Part shown: in pieces, positions 9,654 through 18,409 of the stretch
How positions within the stretch are numbered: the first letter of the stretch is position 1
How the letters are laid out: the number at the start of each line of letters is the position of its first letter
NCBI GenBank assembly: GCA_030377965.1
Contig: JAUCGE010000004.1
Location: forward strand, 19,810-83,809
Source of the DNA: Desulfobacterales bacterium HSG16
GTDB taxonomy: Bacteria; Desulfobacterota; Desulfobacteria; Desulfobacterales; HSG16
Reading direction: 5' to 3'
DNA: 64,000 bases
Notes under the pieces: model-generated
What the model saw: the letters and a program-made list of their open reading frames with translations, nothing else
What the model was told of the DNA's origin: nothing
The model's database searches: none
Position numbers and translations under genes: made by a program

Positions 9654-10382
9654 CTATAACTGCCTTTCATATGCTCCTGCCAGGTTTTTGAGCATTATAC
9701 ATCCTGCCTGTATAACATCTCTGCCAAAGGACACTACACCGTCTTCATGGCCTGCCATTGAAAAAATCCGCTTTTCTGCCACATCGGTTTCTTTGAACAG
9801 GCGAGCCACTTCTTCCGTCATTTCCGATGTGCCGTAAAGGGCTTCTTTTGAGGTTTCCGGGATATCAAGATCTCTGGCTGCTTTCCATATTTCAGGCGAG
9901 TGCGAATGAATCACACATCCTATGAACTCGTCTATTTCATACAGAATGCCGTGAGTCAAAGATTCGGAAGACGGCCTGACCGGGCCTGTGGCTCTTATCC
10001 GGTTCTGTTTGAAATCACACTCTGTCACCAGCGCGAACATGGATCTGGTAAGGTGTATTATATCGCCTGTCTGGGTTCCGCTTATCGCAAAAATGTTTTT
10101 ACCCGGATCTTCAAATCCTTCCAACCTTGCAGGATCGATTCTTACGCTGATATTTCCGTATCCGAAACCATCGTAACGCTCCGGGTCCTGACCGATCAAT
10201 TCTGTTTTGAACAATATTTTCCGCCATGCACAGGCTGCATCTATTCGCCGTGATAAAATCGGATCTGCAGAATTGAAATCAAGGCTGAATTTTATAGTGC
10301 CTTCCTGTTCTGATGACTGGCCTGGTAATTGGCCTGATAATTGATCTGGTAACTGACTGGACAAACCATCCCCCTTTTTCAA
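9654..10382 (-). CDS. class II aldolase/adducin-family protein
   Basis: The 230-240-residue product has the class II aldolase fold pattern: GFGYGNISVRI near the N-terminus, FAISGTQTG, the zinc-ligand motif HSHSPE, and the late AGHEDGVVSFG block. Members act on sugar phosphates (fuculose- or ribulose-phosphate types) or as dehydratases; the substrate is not clear. The TTG at 10382 overlaps the upstream stop as TTGA. A TTG six codons later, at 10364, has a better ribosome site (AAGGGGG), so the true start may be there. The first residues contain a Gln/Leu/Pro quasi-repeat that looks non-essential. Confidence 0.82.
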   Translation of the reverse strand: MKKGDGLSSQLPDQLSGQLPGQSSEQEGTIKFSLDFNSADPILSRRIDAACAWRKILFKTELIGQDPERYDGFGYGNISVRIDPARLEGFEDPGKNIFAISGTQTGDIIHLTRSMFALVTECDFKQNRIRATGPVRPSSESLTHGILYEIDEFIGCVIHSHSPEIWKAARDLDIPETSKEALYGTSEMTEEVARLFKETDVAEKRIFSMAGHEDGVVSFGRDVIQAGCIMLKNLAGAYERQL

Positions 10383-11440
10383 TAAAGATCATTAATCATT
10401 TTTTTTACATCCGTATCAGCCATGTAATGACCCATATCTATATTTGACTGATTTTGTTCCATATACTCTATTTTATCAAAAACTGCAAGGCTTATCATAT
10501 CGATTTTCCGGATTGATGCCCGTTCTTCTTCAATGTCGATATGGGGCATTCTCACTCCCTGAGACATCATGATTTCCATGTTCCCTGTTTTAAGCCGCTT
10601 AAAAAAGGTTTCGGCTTTTTTCAAGTTCTTGAAGCACAATCTTTTTTTATTCACCAGGGTCTGGTACAGATTTTTTTCTTTGCCCGTTTTGCCTGATCTG
10701 GTTTCATCCAGGCTGGTTTCATCTAAAAAACGAACAGCAAAATCAAAACATTCGGCAGCAATCTTTCTGCCTGAAGTCAGCAATGATTTCAAAAATCGGA
10801 TATTATCTTCATCCTGCACAAACCTGCTGTTTCTAATGCCGACTTTCATCTGTAAACACAAAGGTTGTTCAAAGCCTTTGTCAACAGCACAGATCAGCTC
10901 TTCGTGGATTGCTTTTGAAATGCGAAGACGTGAAACAAAGGCTTCCACCCCATCTTCTGGCATTTTTATCATTATGCCGGGATTTTTGCCTGATTTTATA
11001 GAATCAGGTTTTATAGAATCAGGTTTTATAGAATCAGGTTTTATAGAATCAGGCTTTGTGAAATCAGATTGTTCAAGATCTGAAAAAAAGATACATGCTG
11101 TCGGGGGGTGATTGGAAAAATATCTTATTACCAGGCATTCATCTTCTTTTGAAAAAAATGATGATTCAATGGTATCTTCGATTTTGACCTGAAAATTTTC
11201 ATCTGGAAAAAAAAGCAGTTGGAGCAGAGAATCAATTTCGGCATCGAATTGGTGGTCAGAAAAATCTGTGGAATCTGCAGCAGTTGATAAAATTTTGTGC
11301 AATTCTTCTGGCCCGGGGTTAAAAAAAGTGGAATCAATAAAATGGATTGTCTCTTTATCGAGGTATATTCCTTTTGATAAAAGAGATTTGATTTGTTCGA
11401 TCAGTTGTTTTACAGAATTTTTCATATCAGGCAACGCCAT
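10379..11440 (-). CDS. hypothetical protein with internal pentapeptide repeat
   Basis: I do not recognise this 353-residue protein. It is charged, mostly helical in appearance and has no signal peptide or membrane segment. Residues near 130-150 are a tandem repeat of the pentapeptide KPDSI, encoded by 15-base units (10994-11068), and look like a flexible linker between two halves. The ATG at 11440 overlaps the end of the upstream regulator gene; an in-frame ATG at 11425 directly after that stop (TGATATG) is an equally good start. It is coupled to the downstream aldolase-like gene through a shared TTGA. The function is unknown. Confidence 0.7.
   Translation of the reverse strand: MALPDMKNSVKQLIEQIKSLLSKGIYLDKETIHFIDSTFFNPGPEELHKILSTAADSTDFSDHQFDAEIDSLLQLLFFPDENFQVKIEDTIESSFFSKEDECLVIRYFSNHPPTACIFFSDLEQSDFTKPDSIKPDSIKPDSIKPDSIKSGKNPGIMIKMPEDGVEAFVSRLRISKAIHEELICAVDKGFEQPLCLQMKVGIRNSRFVQDEDNIRFLKSLLTSGRKIAAECFDFAVRFLDETSLDETRSGKTGKEKNLYQTLVNKKRLCFKNLKKAETFFKRLKTGNMEIMMSQGVRMPHIDIEEERASIRKIDMISLAVFDKIEYMEQNQSNIDMGHYMADTDVKKMINDLY
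10994..11068. repeat. 15-bp tandem repeat inside a coding region
   Basis: Four perfect copies of the 15-base unit ttttatagaatcagg run from 10994 to 11053, followed by one degenerate copy to 11068. The unit is a multiple of three, so the frame is kept and the repeat encodes KPDSI units on the minus strand. Copy number may vary by slippage. Confidence 0.95.
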
Positions 11441-12800
11441 AATTTTTAAGTTTTTTTAACAAAGTCTTTCTTGTTATTCCAAGCTTTCTAGCAGCTTCGC
11501 TCTTGTTGCCCTGTGTGAAATCAAGAGTTTTCAATATACTCTGGCGCTCCACTTCTTCTAACGGCAGGATTTCTTCTGTCACGCCATTTTCAGCAGATAT
11601 TGGGGCATGAACAACCTCATCAATGAATTTTGGTGTCATCTGAAAATCCTCAATGTCAAGGTATTCCGATCTGGCAAGAATCACGCCTCGTTCTATGGTA
11701 TTCATCAGTTCCCGAACATTTCCCGGCCATTCTGAGTGCATGAGATTTTCCATTGCAGACGGTGAAAAGCCCTTGATTTCACGGTTGTTTCTTACCTTAA
11801 AAATTTCTAAAAAATGTTCAGCCAGCAAAGGGATATCATCAGCACGGTCTTTCAAGGGAGGGATATGAAGATTTACAACATTGAGCCGATAATAGAGATC
11901 TTCCCGGAAAACTCCTTTTTCGATCATCTCCATAAGATCCTTGTTGGTGGCAGCCAGAACCCTTACATCCACAGAAACCACTTTTTCACCCCCAACGCGC
12001 ACAACCTCCCGCTCCTGAAGTACCCGCAGCAGCTTTGCCTGCATTGTAAGAGGCATTTCGCTCACTTCATCCAGAAAAAGGGTTCCATGATGAGCCTGAA
12101 CGAACCTTCCTTCCTTTCTTCTGTCCGCACCTGTGAATGCTCCTTTTTCATGTCCGAAAAGTTCGGATTCAAGCAAGGTCTCGGTAATGGCAGCGCAGTT
12201 GATCTTGACAAAAGGCCCTTTATTTCTATGGCTGTTATAATGAAGAGCGCCTGCTATCAACTCCTTTCCTGTCCCGGATTCCCCGTAAATGATCACGCTG
12301 GCTTCCGAAGGTGCAACCCGTGCAACAGTTTCGAGAAGATATTTCATGCCCGCACTTTTACCGATTATATTCTGCCTGTTCAGATAATGGCCCAGACTTT
12401 CCTTTAGCAGCCTGTTTTCAACTTTGAGCTGTATATGCTCCATAGCCCGTTCAATGGTAATTTTCAGTTTGTCAAAATCAAGAGGTTTAGTCAGGTAGTC
12501 ATAAGCTCCTTCCCTCAAGGCTTTCACGGCTGTCTCTACAGATGAATAAGCGGTCATGATGATTACGGGAATGGCTGAATTCAATGCCTTGATCTGGGTA
12601 AGAGCTTCTATACCCGATATCCGTACCATTCGAATATCCATTATGATCAGGTCAAAAAGCCTTTCCTTTACCGCTTCTATTGCAGTGGAGCCGTCATCAG
12701 CCTCTATAATCTCGTATCCCCACCCCGAAACCAGGGCTTTAAGCATGGTACGATGAGCCATGTCATCATCCACGACAAGAATTGTGGTTTTTTGGTTCAT
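11427..12800 (-). CDS. sigma-54-dependent response regulator (NtrC/ZraR type)
   Basis: A 457-residue three-domain activator. The receiver (residues 1-120) has the acidic pair VVDDD, phospho-acceptor D55 in IIMDIRM and K105 in LTKP. The AAA+ domain has Walker A GESGTGKE, the sigma-54 contact loop GAFTGA and the DLYYRLNV segment. A Fis-type HTH closes the protein (GNKSEAARKLGITRKTLLKKL). I chose ATG 12800: GAGGAGG lies 12 bases upstream and the receiver begins here; an ATG at 12851 adds a non-homologous leader. No histidine kinase is adjacent, so its partner is elsewhere. It probably controls the sigma-54 promoter of a distant target or of this operon. Confidence 0.95.
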   Translation of the reverse strand: MNQKTTILVVDDDMAHRTMLKALVSGWGYEIIEADDGSTAIEAVKERLFDLIIMDIRMVRISGIEALTQIKALNSAIPVIIMTAYSSVETAVKALREGAYDYLTKPLDFDKLKITIERAMEHIQLKVENRLLKESLGHYLNRQNIIGKSAGMKYLLETVARVAPSEASVIIYGESGTGKELIAGALHYNSHRNKGPFVKINCAAITETLLESELFGHEKGAFTGADRRKEGRFVQAHHGTLFLDEVSEMPLTMQAKLLRVLQEREVVRVGGEKVVSVDVRVLAATNKDLMEMIEKGVFREDLYYRLNVVNLHIPPLKDRADDIPLLAEHFLEIFKVRNNREIKGFSPSAMENLMHSEWPGNVRELMNTIERGVILARSEYLDIEDFQMTPKFIDEVVHAPISAENGVTEEILPLEEVERQSILKTLDFTQGNKSEAARKLGITRKTLLKKLKNYGVA

Positions 12801-13030
12801 GCAGTCACTTTGCCTCCTCAGTGCCAGATTGAAAAAAACCAATTTAACCATTAAAAACAGTATGGATCAACCAAAAAGTAAATGCCCAAATTGAGTTCGG
12901 AAATCCCATTTCGGGATATGTGTGTTCTGTCCATTGCATTTTCAGCAGTTTTATGAAATTATCGGTTTTCTGATAAAGACAGTGGGCATGGCCCGAAAAA
13001 ACAACCAATGTTAAAAAATAAGGATACAGG

Positions 13031-13417
13031 ATGAACGAGATTACAGATAAAATAAGCAACGGCAAAGTTGTGGATATGGAAAAAGAGATAAATGCAGGCA
13101 CATTGAAATGGAATCCCCACCCTGCTTTTGAAGGGGTTTATTTGAAGCACCTTGTAACAGGTGATATGACTGATAGTAAATTTAGCTGCCATCTGGTGAA
13201 AATTGAAAATGGTCATGAAATCGGAGAACACATTCATGAAAAAAACTGGGAACTGCACGAACCCGTTGACGGACTTGGCAGAGGATTTCTTGCTGAAAAA
13301 GAAATCGAATATGTACTGGGAGTATCGGTCGTGATCCCCGAAGGTGTGAAACACAGAATTGTGGCTGTTGACGGAGATTTCTATCTGCTGGCAAAATTTA
13401 TTCCAGCCCTGGTTTGA
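13031..13417 (+). CDS. cupin-domain protein
   Basis: A small single-cupin protein of 128 residues. The metal-site pattern of cupin motif 1 is seen as GEHIHEKNWELHE (three His and Glu within 15 residues), and motif 2 as PEGVKHRIVAVDG. AAGGA lies about seven bases before the ATG. The metal-binding residues appear complete; the enzymatic or binding role is unknown. It stands alone between the divergent regulator operon and a convergent thioredoxin-like gene. Confidence 0.8.
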   Translation: MNEITDKISNGKVVDMEKEINAGTLKWNPHPAFEGVYLKHLVTGDMTDSKFSCHLVKIENGHEIGEHIHEKNWELHEPVDGLGRGFLAEKEIEYVLGVSVVIPEGVKHRIVAVDGDFYLLAKFIPALV

Positions 13418-13533
13418 TCTCGATTATTTCATAAAATAGCATACGGGATTTCCCAAAATACAAAATACCCGATATGGTAGGGCGGGGTTCCGTCTCCGCT
13501 ATCTTTCGGCAGGATTCTGTGATATTTTTCTCC

Positions 13534-13560
13534 AGGTGGGCAGAAAAAGCTCTGCCCGCC
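13534..13560. repeat. G+C-rich hairpin, REP-like
   Basis: ggtgggcaga and tctgcccgcc form a ten-base stem (one G-T pair) around a seven-base loop, between two convergent genes. No U tract follows on either strand, so a simple intrinsic terminator is doubtful. The G+C-rich sequence just to the left (13476-13500) suggests a dispersed extragenic palindrome. Confidence 0.5.
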
Positions 13561-13581
13561 TGAAAACCGGTTTGAGAATAG

Positions 13582-14550
13582 TCAAGAAAGATGCCGCTCT
13601 CGTATCATTTCCATAGCTTCATATGCTGCTTCCCGCACCTCATCCGAGCCGCTTTTTTGTGCTTCATTTTCCAGACTATCAAGAATATCAACTCCTCCTG
13701 ACATGCCTAAAATATACAAAGTATCCCCTTTTATAGTATCGTCCATAGTACTGAAACGGTTCCATAGGGGAGATGCTGCTTTGTTGGCGACTTTTGGAGA
13801 CTGATCTGCTATTTCCTCCATTACCACCATCGCTCCGAGTCTTACGGAGATTACCGGATGGATCAGCAGATCTATAAACGCAGGAATGATTTTTTCTTCT
13901 TTTATCATCATTTCGGCGATACGCTGAACTTCTCCCTGATCAAGCATTGATTTTAATGATTGTACGGAAATTCCGCTTATATCCCGTTTGACCATAACTT
14001 TGGCCACTTCTTCCGGATCAATCTGGCCTGTCCACCTGAAATCTTCTTCAAGAAGGAGAGTTGGTACTGCCTTGATTTCTTTCTGTTCAGCTATTTCAGT
14101 AAAATGAGACGCATCAATCACGCTCAAGCCTATCATGCTGCTTGCCGCCGCCATTGGGGCCATCTGTCTTACAGTGGCAGGACAATGGTGGCAATGTTGA
14201 GATACGAAGAGTTTGAAAAGAGCGGGTGCTTTTATATTGTCAATATGTTTTCGGACATGTTCTGGCAATTGGGCATCATCTCTCATCCTGACAGCCTCTA
14301 AAAACGGGGAAAGTTCAGTTCCAAGGGGAATACCGTACCAGCGTAATCCATACCCTGTTCGAATCGACGGGAATAGTTCATTTTCTTCCTTTTCCTTCTT
14401 GACTTTGATATTGGGTGCAAGATCGGAAAGACGTTCGCAGAATTTTATAATTTCTTTGCTTCGTTCGTCTTTTGTGGAAAAAACGCTGATGATAACATTA
14501 TCGGACATATCATTGAATTTTCTAATCTGTTTTTCTTCTGTCGGTGTCAT
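13582..14550 (-). CDS. thioredoxin-fold (AhpF-N/PDO-like) protein with C-terminal HEAT repeats
   Basis: This 322-residue protein appears to have two thioredoxin-like folds followed by an alpha-helical repeat region. The first fold (about residues 15-95) lacks a CxxC. The second (about 105-190) has SQHCHHCPATV, a CxxC active site, and the cis-proline segment KAVPTLL. This pairing matches the protein disulphide oxidoreductase/AhpF N-terminal domain. The C-terminal 110 residues contain HEAT-like helices (LIHPVISVRLGAMVVMEEIA). The fusion suggests a redox protein that docks on a partner, but that is inference. A weak GGAG lies 13 bases before the chosen ATG. Confidence 0.75.
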   Translation of the reverse strand: MTPTEEKQIRKFNDMSDNVIISVFSTKDERSKEIIKFCERLSDLAPNIKVKKEKEENELFPSIRTGYGLRWYGIPLGTELSPFLEAVRMRDDAQLPEHVRKHIDNIKAPALFKLFVSQHCHHCPATVRQMAPMAAASSMIGLSVIDASHFTEIAEQKEIKAVPTLLLEEDFRWTGQIDPEEVAKVMVKRDISGISVQSLKSMLDQGEVQRIAEMMIKEEKIIPAFIDLLIHPVISVRLGAMVVMEEIADQSPKVANKAASPLWNRFSTMDDTIKGDTLYILGMSGGVDILDSLENEAQKSGSDEVREAAYEAMEMIRERHLS

Positions 14551-14790
14551 TTCAGATAATAATCTCCATTATGTTTTTTTGTATGTTTACTTAGGCTGCA
14601 ATGGATTTCAAGTCAACCGTAAAGGACAATTGTGCAGATACTGCGGTATTGACAGATGATTTTGATGGCAAAAAATGTAAGAGATTGTTATAAGAAATCT
14701 GGCAGGAACAGCAATATAATACGTTATTTCACACCCATTCCTTAATCTTGGTATTTACGGAATAAACTTATTCAGTTTAACGAGGTGAGC

Positions 14791-15711
14791 ATGGAAAAAA
14801 AAGTATCATACCATCCTGAAACAATCATTCGGGCAGGCAAGATAAAAATCGCTCAGGACAGCTTTGGCAATCCTGATGCTCCTCCCCTGATTCTTGTTGC
14901 AGGACTTGGATTTCAAATGATAATGTATGATGAAGTTTTTTGCAGAACTCTTGCATCAAGAGGGTTTTGGGTAATTCGTTTCGATAACCGGGATACGGGC
15001 AGGTCAGAAAGAATAAATGTCCGCTTGAAAAATGTTGCCCGGCTGATCAGAGATGCCGTTGATGGGAAAAAGGTGGATGTGCCATACACCCTTTTCGATA
15101 TGGCGGATGACGTGGCAGGGCTTATGGATGCTCTGAAAATTAAGTCCGCTCATATTGCCGGATGCTCTATGGGAGGTCGAATCTGCCAGATAATGGGGAT
15201 TCGCCATCAAAAAAGAATTCGGACAATTACATCAATAATGTCCACCACCGGAGATCCCAAACTGCCTCCGCCCACCCCTGAAGCTATGACTGTTCTTTAC
15301 AGAACACTGCCTGACCGACGTGAAGGTTATATCGATACATTCGTGCGTAACTGGGAAGATCTGGGAGGAGTCGGTGAGGCTTCAGACAAAGAAATTAATT
15401 ATGTACGAAAAATGGCTGAAAAATCCTTTGACAGAGGGTATGATCCTGCTGGCGTGGCCCGACAGATGGCGGCTATAGCAGCCGCTGGCAATATCAGGCC
15501 ACTGCTTGACTCCGTAAAGTCGCCCACCCTGGTCATTCACGGGGAAGCAGATCCTTTGCTGCCAAAAGAATGCGGTGTGGATACAGCTAATGCGATCCCG
15601 GGCGCTGAACTTTTAATAATAAAGGCAATGGGGCATACTTTGCCTGAACATCTGTGGCCCCGGATCATTGATGCAATATGCGAACATGTGGAGCCTTATA
15701 AATTCGCTTGA
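14791..15711 (+). CDS. alpha/beta-hydrolase fold protein
   Basis: A 306-residue alpha/beta hydrolase. The nucleophile elbow is GCSMGG, the acid is the Asp in HGEADPLLP and the catalytic His lies in MGHTLPEH; an oxyanion-type motif LVAGLGFQ is near residue 38. The arrangement matches the carboxylesterase/lactonase-like AB_hydrolase_1 group. I preferred ATG 14791, which has GAGG five bases upstream, over GTG 14785, which overlaps that ribosome site. The substrate is unknown and no pathway partner is adjacent. Confidence 0.87.
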   Translation: MEKKVSYHPETIIRAGKIKIAQDSFGNPDAPPLILVAGLGFQMIMYDEVFCRTLASRGFWVIRFDNRDTGRSERINVRLKNVARLIRDAVDGKKVDVPYTLFDMADDVAGLMDALKIKSAHIAGCSMGGRICQIMGIRHQKRIRTITSIMSTTGDPKLPPPTPEAMTVLYRTLPDRREGYIDTFVRNWEDLGGVGEASDKEINYVRKMAEKSFDRGYDPAGVARQMAAIAAAGNIRPLLDSVKSPTLVIHGEADPLLPKECGVDTANAIPGAELLIIKAMGHTLPEHLWPRIIDAICEHVEPYKFA

Positions 15712-15744
15712 TGAAAAAGGCAATGATTATAGCAGGATACCTGG

Positions 15745-15904
15745 TAAGTACCTGTGCAAAAGTTTTATAACATTTTCTGATGCCAGTACAATGGAGTGCG
15801 GAAATAGAGCGCAGCGATTTTTCGCAAATACAAATGCAAAAAACCGCTGCGCTCTATTTTTGCACTCCTTTAGAAATGTTAAAAAAATATTGCTTAGGTA
15901 CTTA
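15745..15904. mobile_element. 160-bp inverted-duplication element (MITE-like)
   Basis: The two halves are imperfect inverted copies. Both ends carry taagtacct, then a shared ttttataaca / ttttttaaca stretch, then a nearly perfect 30-base arm pair at 15793-15822 and 15839-15868 (key core aaatagagcgcagcg). The short centre is under 20 bases. There is no coding capacity. A related end sequence recurs at 16724. No clear target duplication was found. Confidence 0.7.
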
Positions 15905-15930
15905 TAAGAAAAGGCTGATATCAAAAAAAT

Positions 15931-16659
15931 TTAATCCTGCCATTTGCCTTTTTTCAGGTAGTGGCAGGGTTTATAATTATTTTTATAAGACATTTTCTGG
16001 CAGCCTTCAACCCAGAATCCCATCTGAAGCCATTGTTTTTTTAATTTCTTGCACAGTTCCGCTTCCTTTAAAAGCGAGTAAACCCCCAGACTTCGCCAGG
16101 CATGATCAGGGTCGAACGCGAAATAAACGCTGCTGAGGGAATTCGGCAGTACGTCTATCCACCCAAGCCCGATAATCTGGGACTCGCAATAATAACGCAT
16201 GATCTGAGTATTAACCGGCGAGTCTATAAGAAAGTTCGTATAATCGTTTTCAGCCGGTCGGGAGCCATGCCTGTCCATGCAATATTTGCTGTAAAGGGAA
16301 AACCCTTCTTCTTCAAACCTGGCTTTATGGCAGACAATTTTGATATCAGAGTTTTTTTTCAATGCTCTGCGTTGTGATTTTGAGGGTGAAAAGCCTGCGA
16401 CATCCAGCCGTATGGGAATACATGCCTCGCATTCGGGGCAGCAATTTCGGTAAAAATGATAGCCGCATCGACGAAACCCCTTATTGATCAAGTCTTCGTA
16501 CAATTTAGGAGCCAGTTTTTTTGCCCAAAACGCATGGCTGATCCAGGTTCTGCCTGGAAGATACGAACATATTCCGTTTACGGTAAGTTCCAGCCGAATC
16601 TTTTTTGATATCTTACCTGTCGCACTATCCCGGTTTTTGCCTGCTTCATTCTTTTTCAT
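15931..16659 (-). CDS. bpt: aspartate/glutamate leucyl-tRNA-protein transferase (arginyltransferase family)
   Basis: This enzyme of the bacterial N-end rule pathway attaches leucine to proteins with N-terminal Asp or Glu, marking them for ClpS/ClpAP. The family hallmarks are clear: CSYLPGRTW near the N-terminus, the RRCGYHFYRNCCPECEACIP cysteine cluster, SQRRALKKN, and the C-terminal YFAFDPDHAWRSLGVYSLL acyltransferase block. At 242 residues it is of usual length. The N-terminal 15 residues are Lys-rich and variable, so a slightly later start is possible. The gene is bracketed by related palindrome-end sequences at 15745 and 16724. Confidence 0.93.
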   Translation of the reverse strand: MKKNEAGKNRDSATGKISKKIRLELTVNGICSYLPGRTWISHAFWAKKLAPKLYEDLINKGFRRCGYHFYRNCCPECEACIPIRLDVAGFSPSKSQRRALKKNSDIKIVCHKARFEEEGFSLYSKYCMDRHGSRPAENDYTNFLIDSPVNTQIMRYYCESQIIGLGWIDVLPNSLSSVYFAFDPDHAWRSLGVYSLLKEAELCKKLKKQWLQMGFWVEGCQKMSYKNNYKPCHYLKKGKWQD

Positions 16660-16723
16660 ACCGGCATTTTTTCCATCATAAAAGGTTTAAATTAACTGAA
16701 ATCGCTTGTAGCATTTTCAGTCG

Positions 16724-16741
16724 TAAGTGCCTGTGCAAAAA
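16724..16741 (+). repeat. copy of the 15745 element end
   Basis: taagtgcctgtgcaaaaa matches the left end of the 15745 element (taagtacctgtgcaaaag) with only two differences and in the same orientation, 979 bases away. The two copies flank bpt as direct repeats. Confidence 0.6.
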
Positions 16742-17142
16742 ATTATCATTGCAGGGTCAGCATGTTTTCTTGATGCCCACCAGTATATATTCTGCACCTC
16801 ACGCACTGCACGGTCTTGAATCTTATAAATATGTTTCTTCACAGATATTGTCAAGTATCGAAAAAGATGGAATGAAGATAGTGTGTACTATAGACCTTCA
16901 CATATTAAATTTCAGAAGGCCAGAGGGAGGAGATCATATACATAGTATATCTCCGACTGATAACGCACTGAAAATTAATTTGTGACAGTCTATATCATTA
17001 ATGGCGGATTTGGAATTAGTTGATGCAAGGCTGCAAAATTTTTGTACAGACAATTATGTTTATTGCTTGCCTGCTTGGAAAAATTTCGTCAGAATTTCGA
17101 CTCTGAGGATTGATAAAAAATATGCGAAAATCTAAAATAATA
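16742..17142. other. non-coding A+T-rich stretch, no gene supported
   Basis: Between the repeat at 16724 and the Hsp20 terminator I see no open frame with homology, no ribosome site and no structured RNA I can name. A frame of about 70 codons near 16775-16985 exists but has no recognisable features. Confidence 0.5.
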
Positions 17143-17192
17143 AAAAATGCCAAGCCGGAAGCTTTCACATGAAAACTCTGTGAGCTTCCGAC
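17143..17192 (-). terminator. intrinsic terminator of the Hsp20 pair
   Basis: On the minus strand the arms cggaagct and agcttccg form a stem (extended by a caca/tgtg pairing), followed by GGCATTTTTTATT. It lies about 35 bases beyond the stop of the second Hsp20 gene and fits a rho-independent terminator. Confidence 0.75.
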
Positions 17193-17227
17193 TCGAATGT
17201 TTTCTCATTTTCACGTTATGACATGCT

Positions 17228-17641
17228 TCAGGCTGCCGCTACCTTGATTTTTACAGGTGTCGCCTTTGGCACCTTTGGAAGAACCAGCCTCAGTACCCCA
17301 TTGTCCAGTCTGGCATCGATCTTTTTCTGGTCGATTTTTTCCGAAAGACTGAACTGGCGGAAATACTTGCCTGTTTCATATTCGGTCACCAGTTCCTTTT
17401 CTTTGCTGCATTCGGCCTGTTCTATTTCTCCTGACAATGTCAGGGTATTCTCCCGGATATCAATATCCAGGTTTTCGGCTTTTACGCCCGGCATGTCCGC
17501 AAGAAGGGATAATTCTCCTTCTGTCTCAAAAATATCCACAGAAGGAGTGAAAACCCGCCCGGCATGTGTCTGCTCGCATGAAGAATGAGCAGCCTCTGTT
17601 TTGCATCTGGCCGACAATTCTTTGGTTTCATTTGCTGACAT
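17228..17641 (-). CDS. Hsp20/alpha-crystallin small heat-shock protein (distal copy)
   Basis: A 137-residue small heat-shock protein that binds unfolding proteins as an oligomeric, ATP-independent holdase. The alpha-crystallin domain runs from about residue 30 (TPSVDIFETEGE) to the conserved NGVLRLVLPK, equivalent to the GVLxLxLPK family motif. The N-terminal region is short and Cys-containing. It follows the other Hsp20 gene by 27 bases in the same direction and shares the tandem upstream boxes. The two copies differ considerably, so this is an old duplication or a functional pair. Confidence 0.95.
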   Translation of the reverse strand: MSANETKELSARCKTEAAHSSCEQTHAGRVFTPSVDIFETEGELSLLADMPGVKAENLDIDIRENTLTLSGEIEQAECSKEKELVTEYETGKYFRQFSLSEKIDQKKIDARLDNGVLRLVLPKVPKATPVKIKVAAA

Positions 17642-17668
17642 TTTGTAACCTCCGTAATTCTATTTTGT

Positions 17669-18121
17669 TTAGTGGATTGTAATATGCTGCGGTTTTGCAT
17701 TTTCTGCCTTGGGCAACGTTATCATAAGCACGCCTTCGGACAATTTTGCTGTAACTTTCTTGCCATCCACATTGTCAGGCAGAGTTAAAGCCCTGGAAAA
17801 CCGTCCTGCATCACGTTCCCTTCGATGATATTTTACATCCTCACCTTCTGAAGGAATCTTTCGTTTTCCTGCAATAGACAGATTTTTTCCGGTAACATTG
17901 ATGTCAATGTCGTCTGTTGTTAAACCTGGCAGTTCTGCACGTACATAGTATTTATCATTGTTTTCTGTAAGGTTGACAAGAGGGAACACACCTGCCGGAG
18001 TTTTCGAGCTGTAGTCGCCCGAAGCATGTTCGAATAGTCTGCCCATCTGCCTGTGAATTCGCTCCATTTCTGCAAATGGACTGTAAGTTCTGTAAGGATT
18101 CAATACTCTTCTGAGGATCAT
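17669..18121 (-). CDS. Hsp20/alpha-crystallin small heat-shock protein (proximal copy)
   Basis: A 150-residue small heat-shock chaperone of the class A bacterial type. It starts with MILRRVLNPYR and FAEMERIHRQMGRLFE, the usual N-terminal arm, then the alpha-crystallin domain (PLVNLTENNDKYYVRAELPG) and the terminal SEGVLMITLPK motif. It is first in a two-gene operon; four promoter-like boxes lie 125-405 bases upstream. No CIRCE (HrcA) inverted repeat was found in the leader, so regulation by HrcA is not supported. Confidence 0.96.
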   Translation of the reverse strand: MILRRVLNPYRTYSPFAEMERIHRQMGRLFEHASGDYSSKTPAGVFPLVNLTENNDKYYVRAELPGLTTDDIDINVTGKNLSIAGKRKIPSEGEDVKYHRRERDAGRFSRALTLPDNVDGKKVTAKLSEGVLMITLPKAENAKPQHITIH

Positions 18122-18226
18122 GATTTAACTCCTTTCGTGAAATAATATATTTTATTGTAAATGTTTGAAACGCCTGTTAATAGTTTTCCTTTGTCTGTAT
18201 CAGCAGGTTATTCTTGTTTGAATAAA

Positions 18227-18254
18227 AAACTAATCATCTGTCAGGATGTGTCAA
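18227..18254 (-). promoter_or_regulatory. promoter-like box 1 upstream of Hsp20
   Basis: Read on the minus strand: TTGACA at 18254-18249, a 16-base spacer, then TAGTTT at 18232-18227. It is the closest of four similar units to the proximal Hsp20 gene, with about 100 bases of leader. Confidence 0.5.
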
Positions 18255-18304
18255 GAGTTTTTTTATGATAGTTAATTCAAAATGTTATATTGATACAAAC
18301 AGCT

Positions 18305-18332
18305 AAAATAAACATTTCTTTTTTTGTGTCAA
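18305..18332 (-). promoter_or_regulatory. promoter-like box 2 upstream of Hsp20
   Basis: Minus strand TTGACA at 18332-18327, a 16-base spacer, TATTTT at 18310-18305. The TTGACA is preceded by TC and followed by C, as in boxes 1 and 4. Confidence 0.55.
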
Positions 18333-18409
18333 GAGAATAAAAGTATAAAATTTTCGTACTCTGATATCCTTGTATAAATAAAAGGATTCTGATCAGATGT
18401 TTGAATCAA

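Noticed and set aside
10994..11068. CRISPR-like short repeats
   Set aside because: The units are contiguous without spacers and lie in a coding frame, so they are a tandem coding repeat.
16775..16985. A frame of about 70 codons upstream of the bpt gene
   Set aside because: No ribosome site, no homology recognised, and the sequence overlaps a repeat-derived region.
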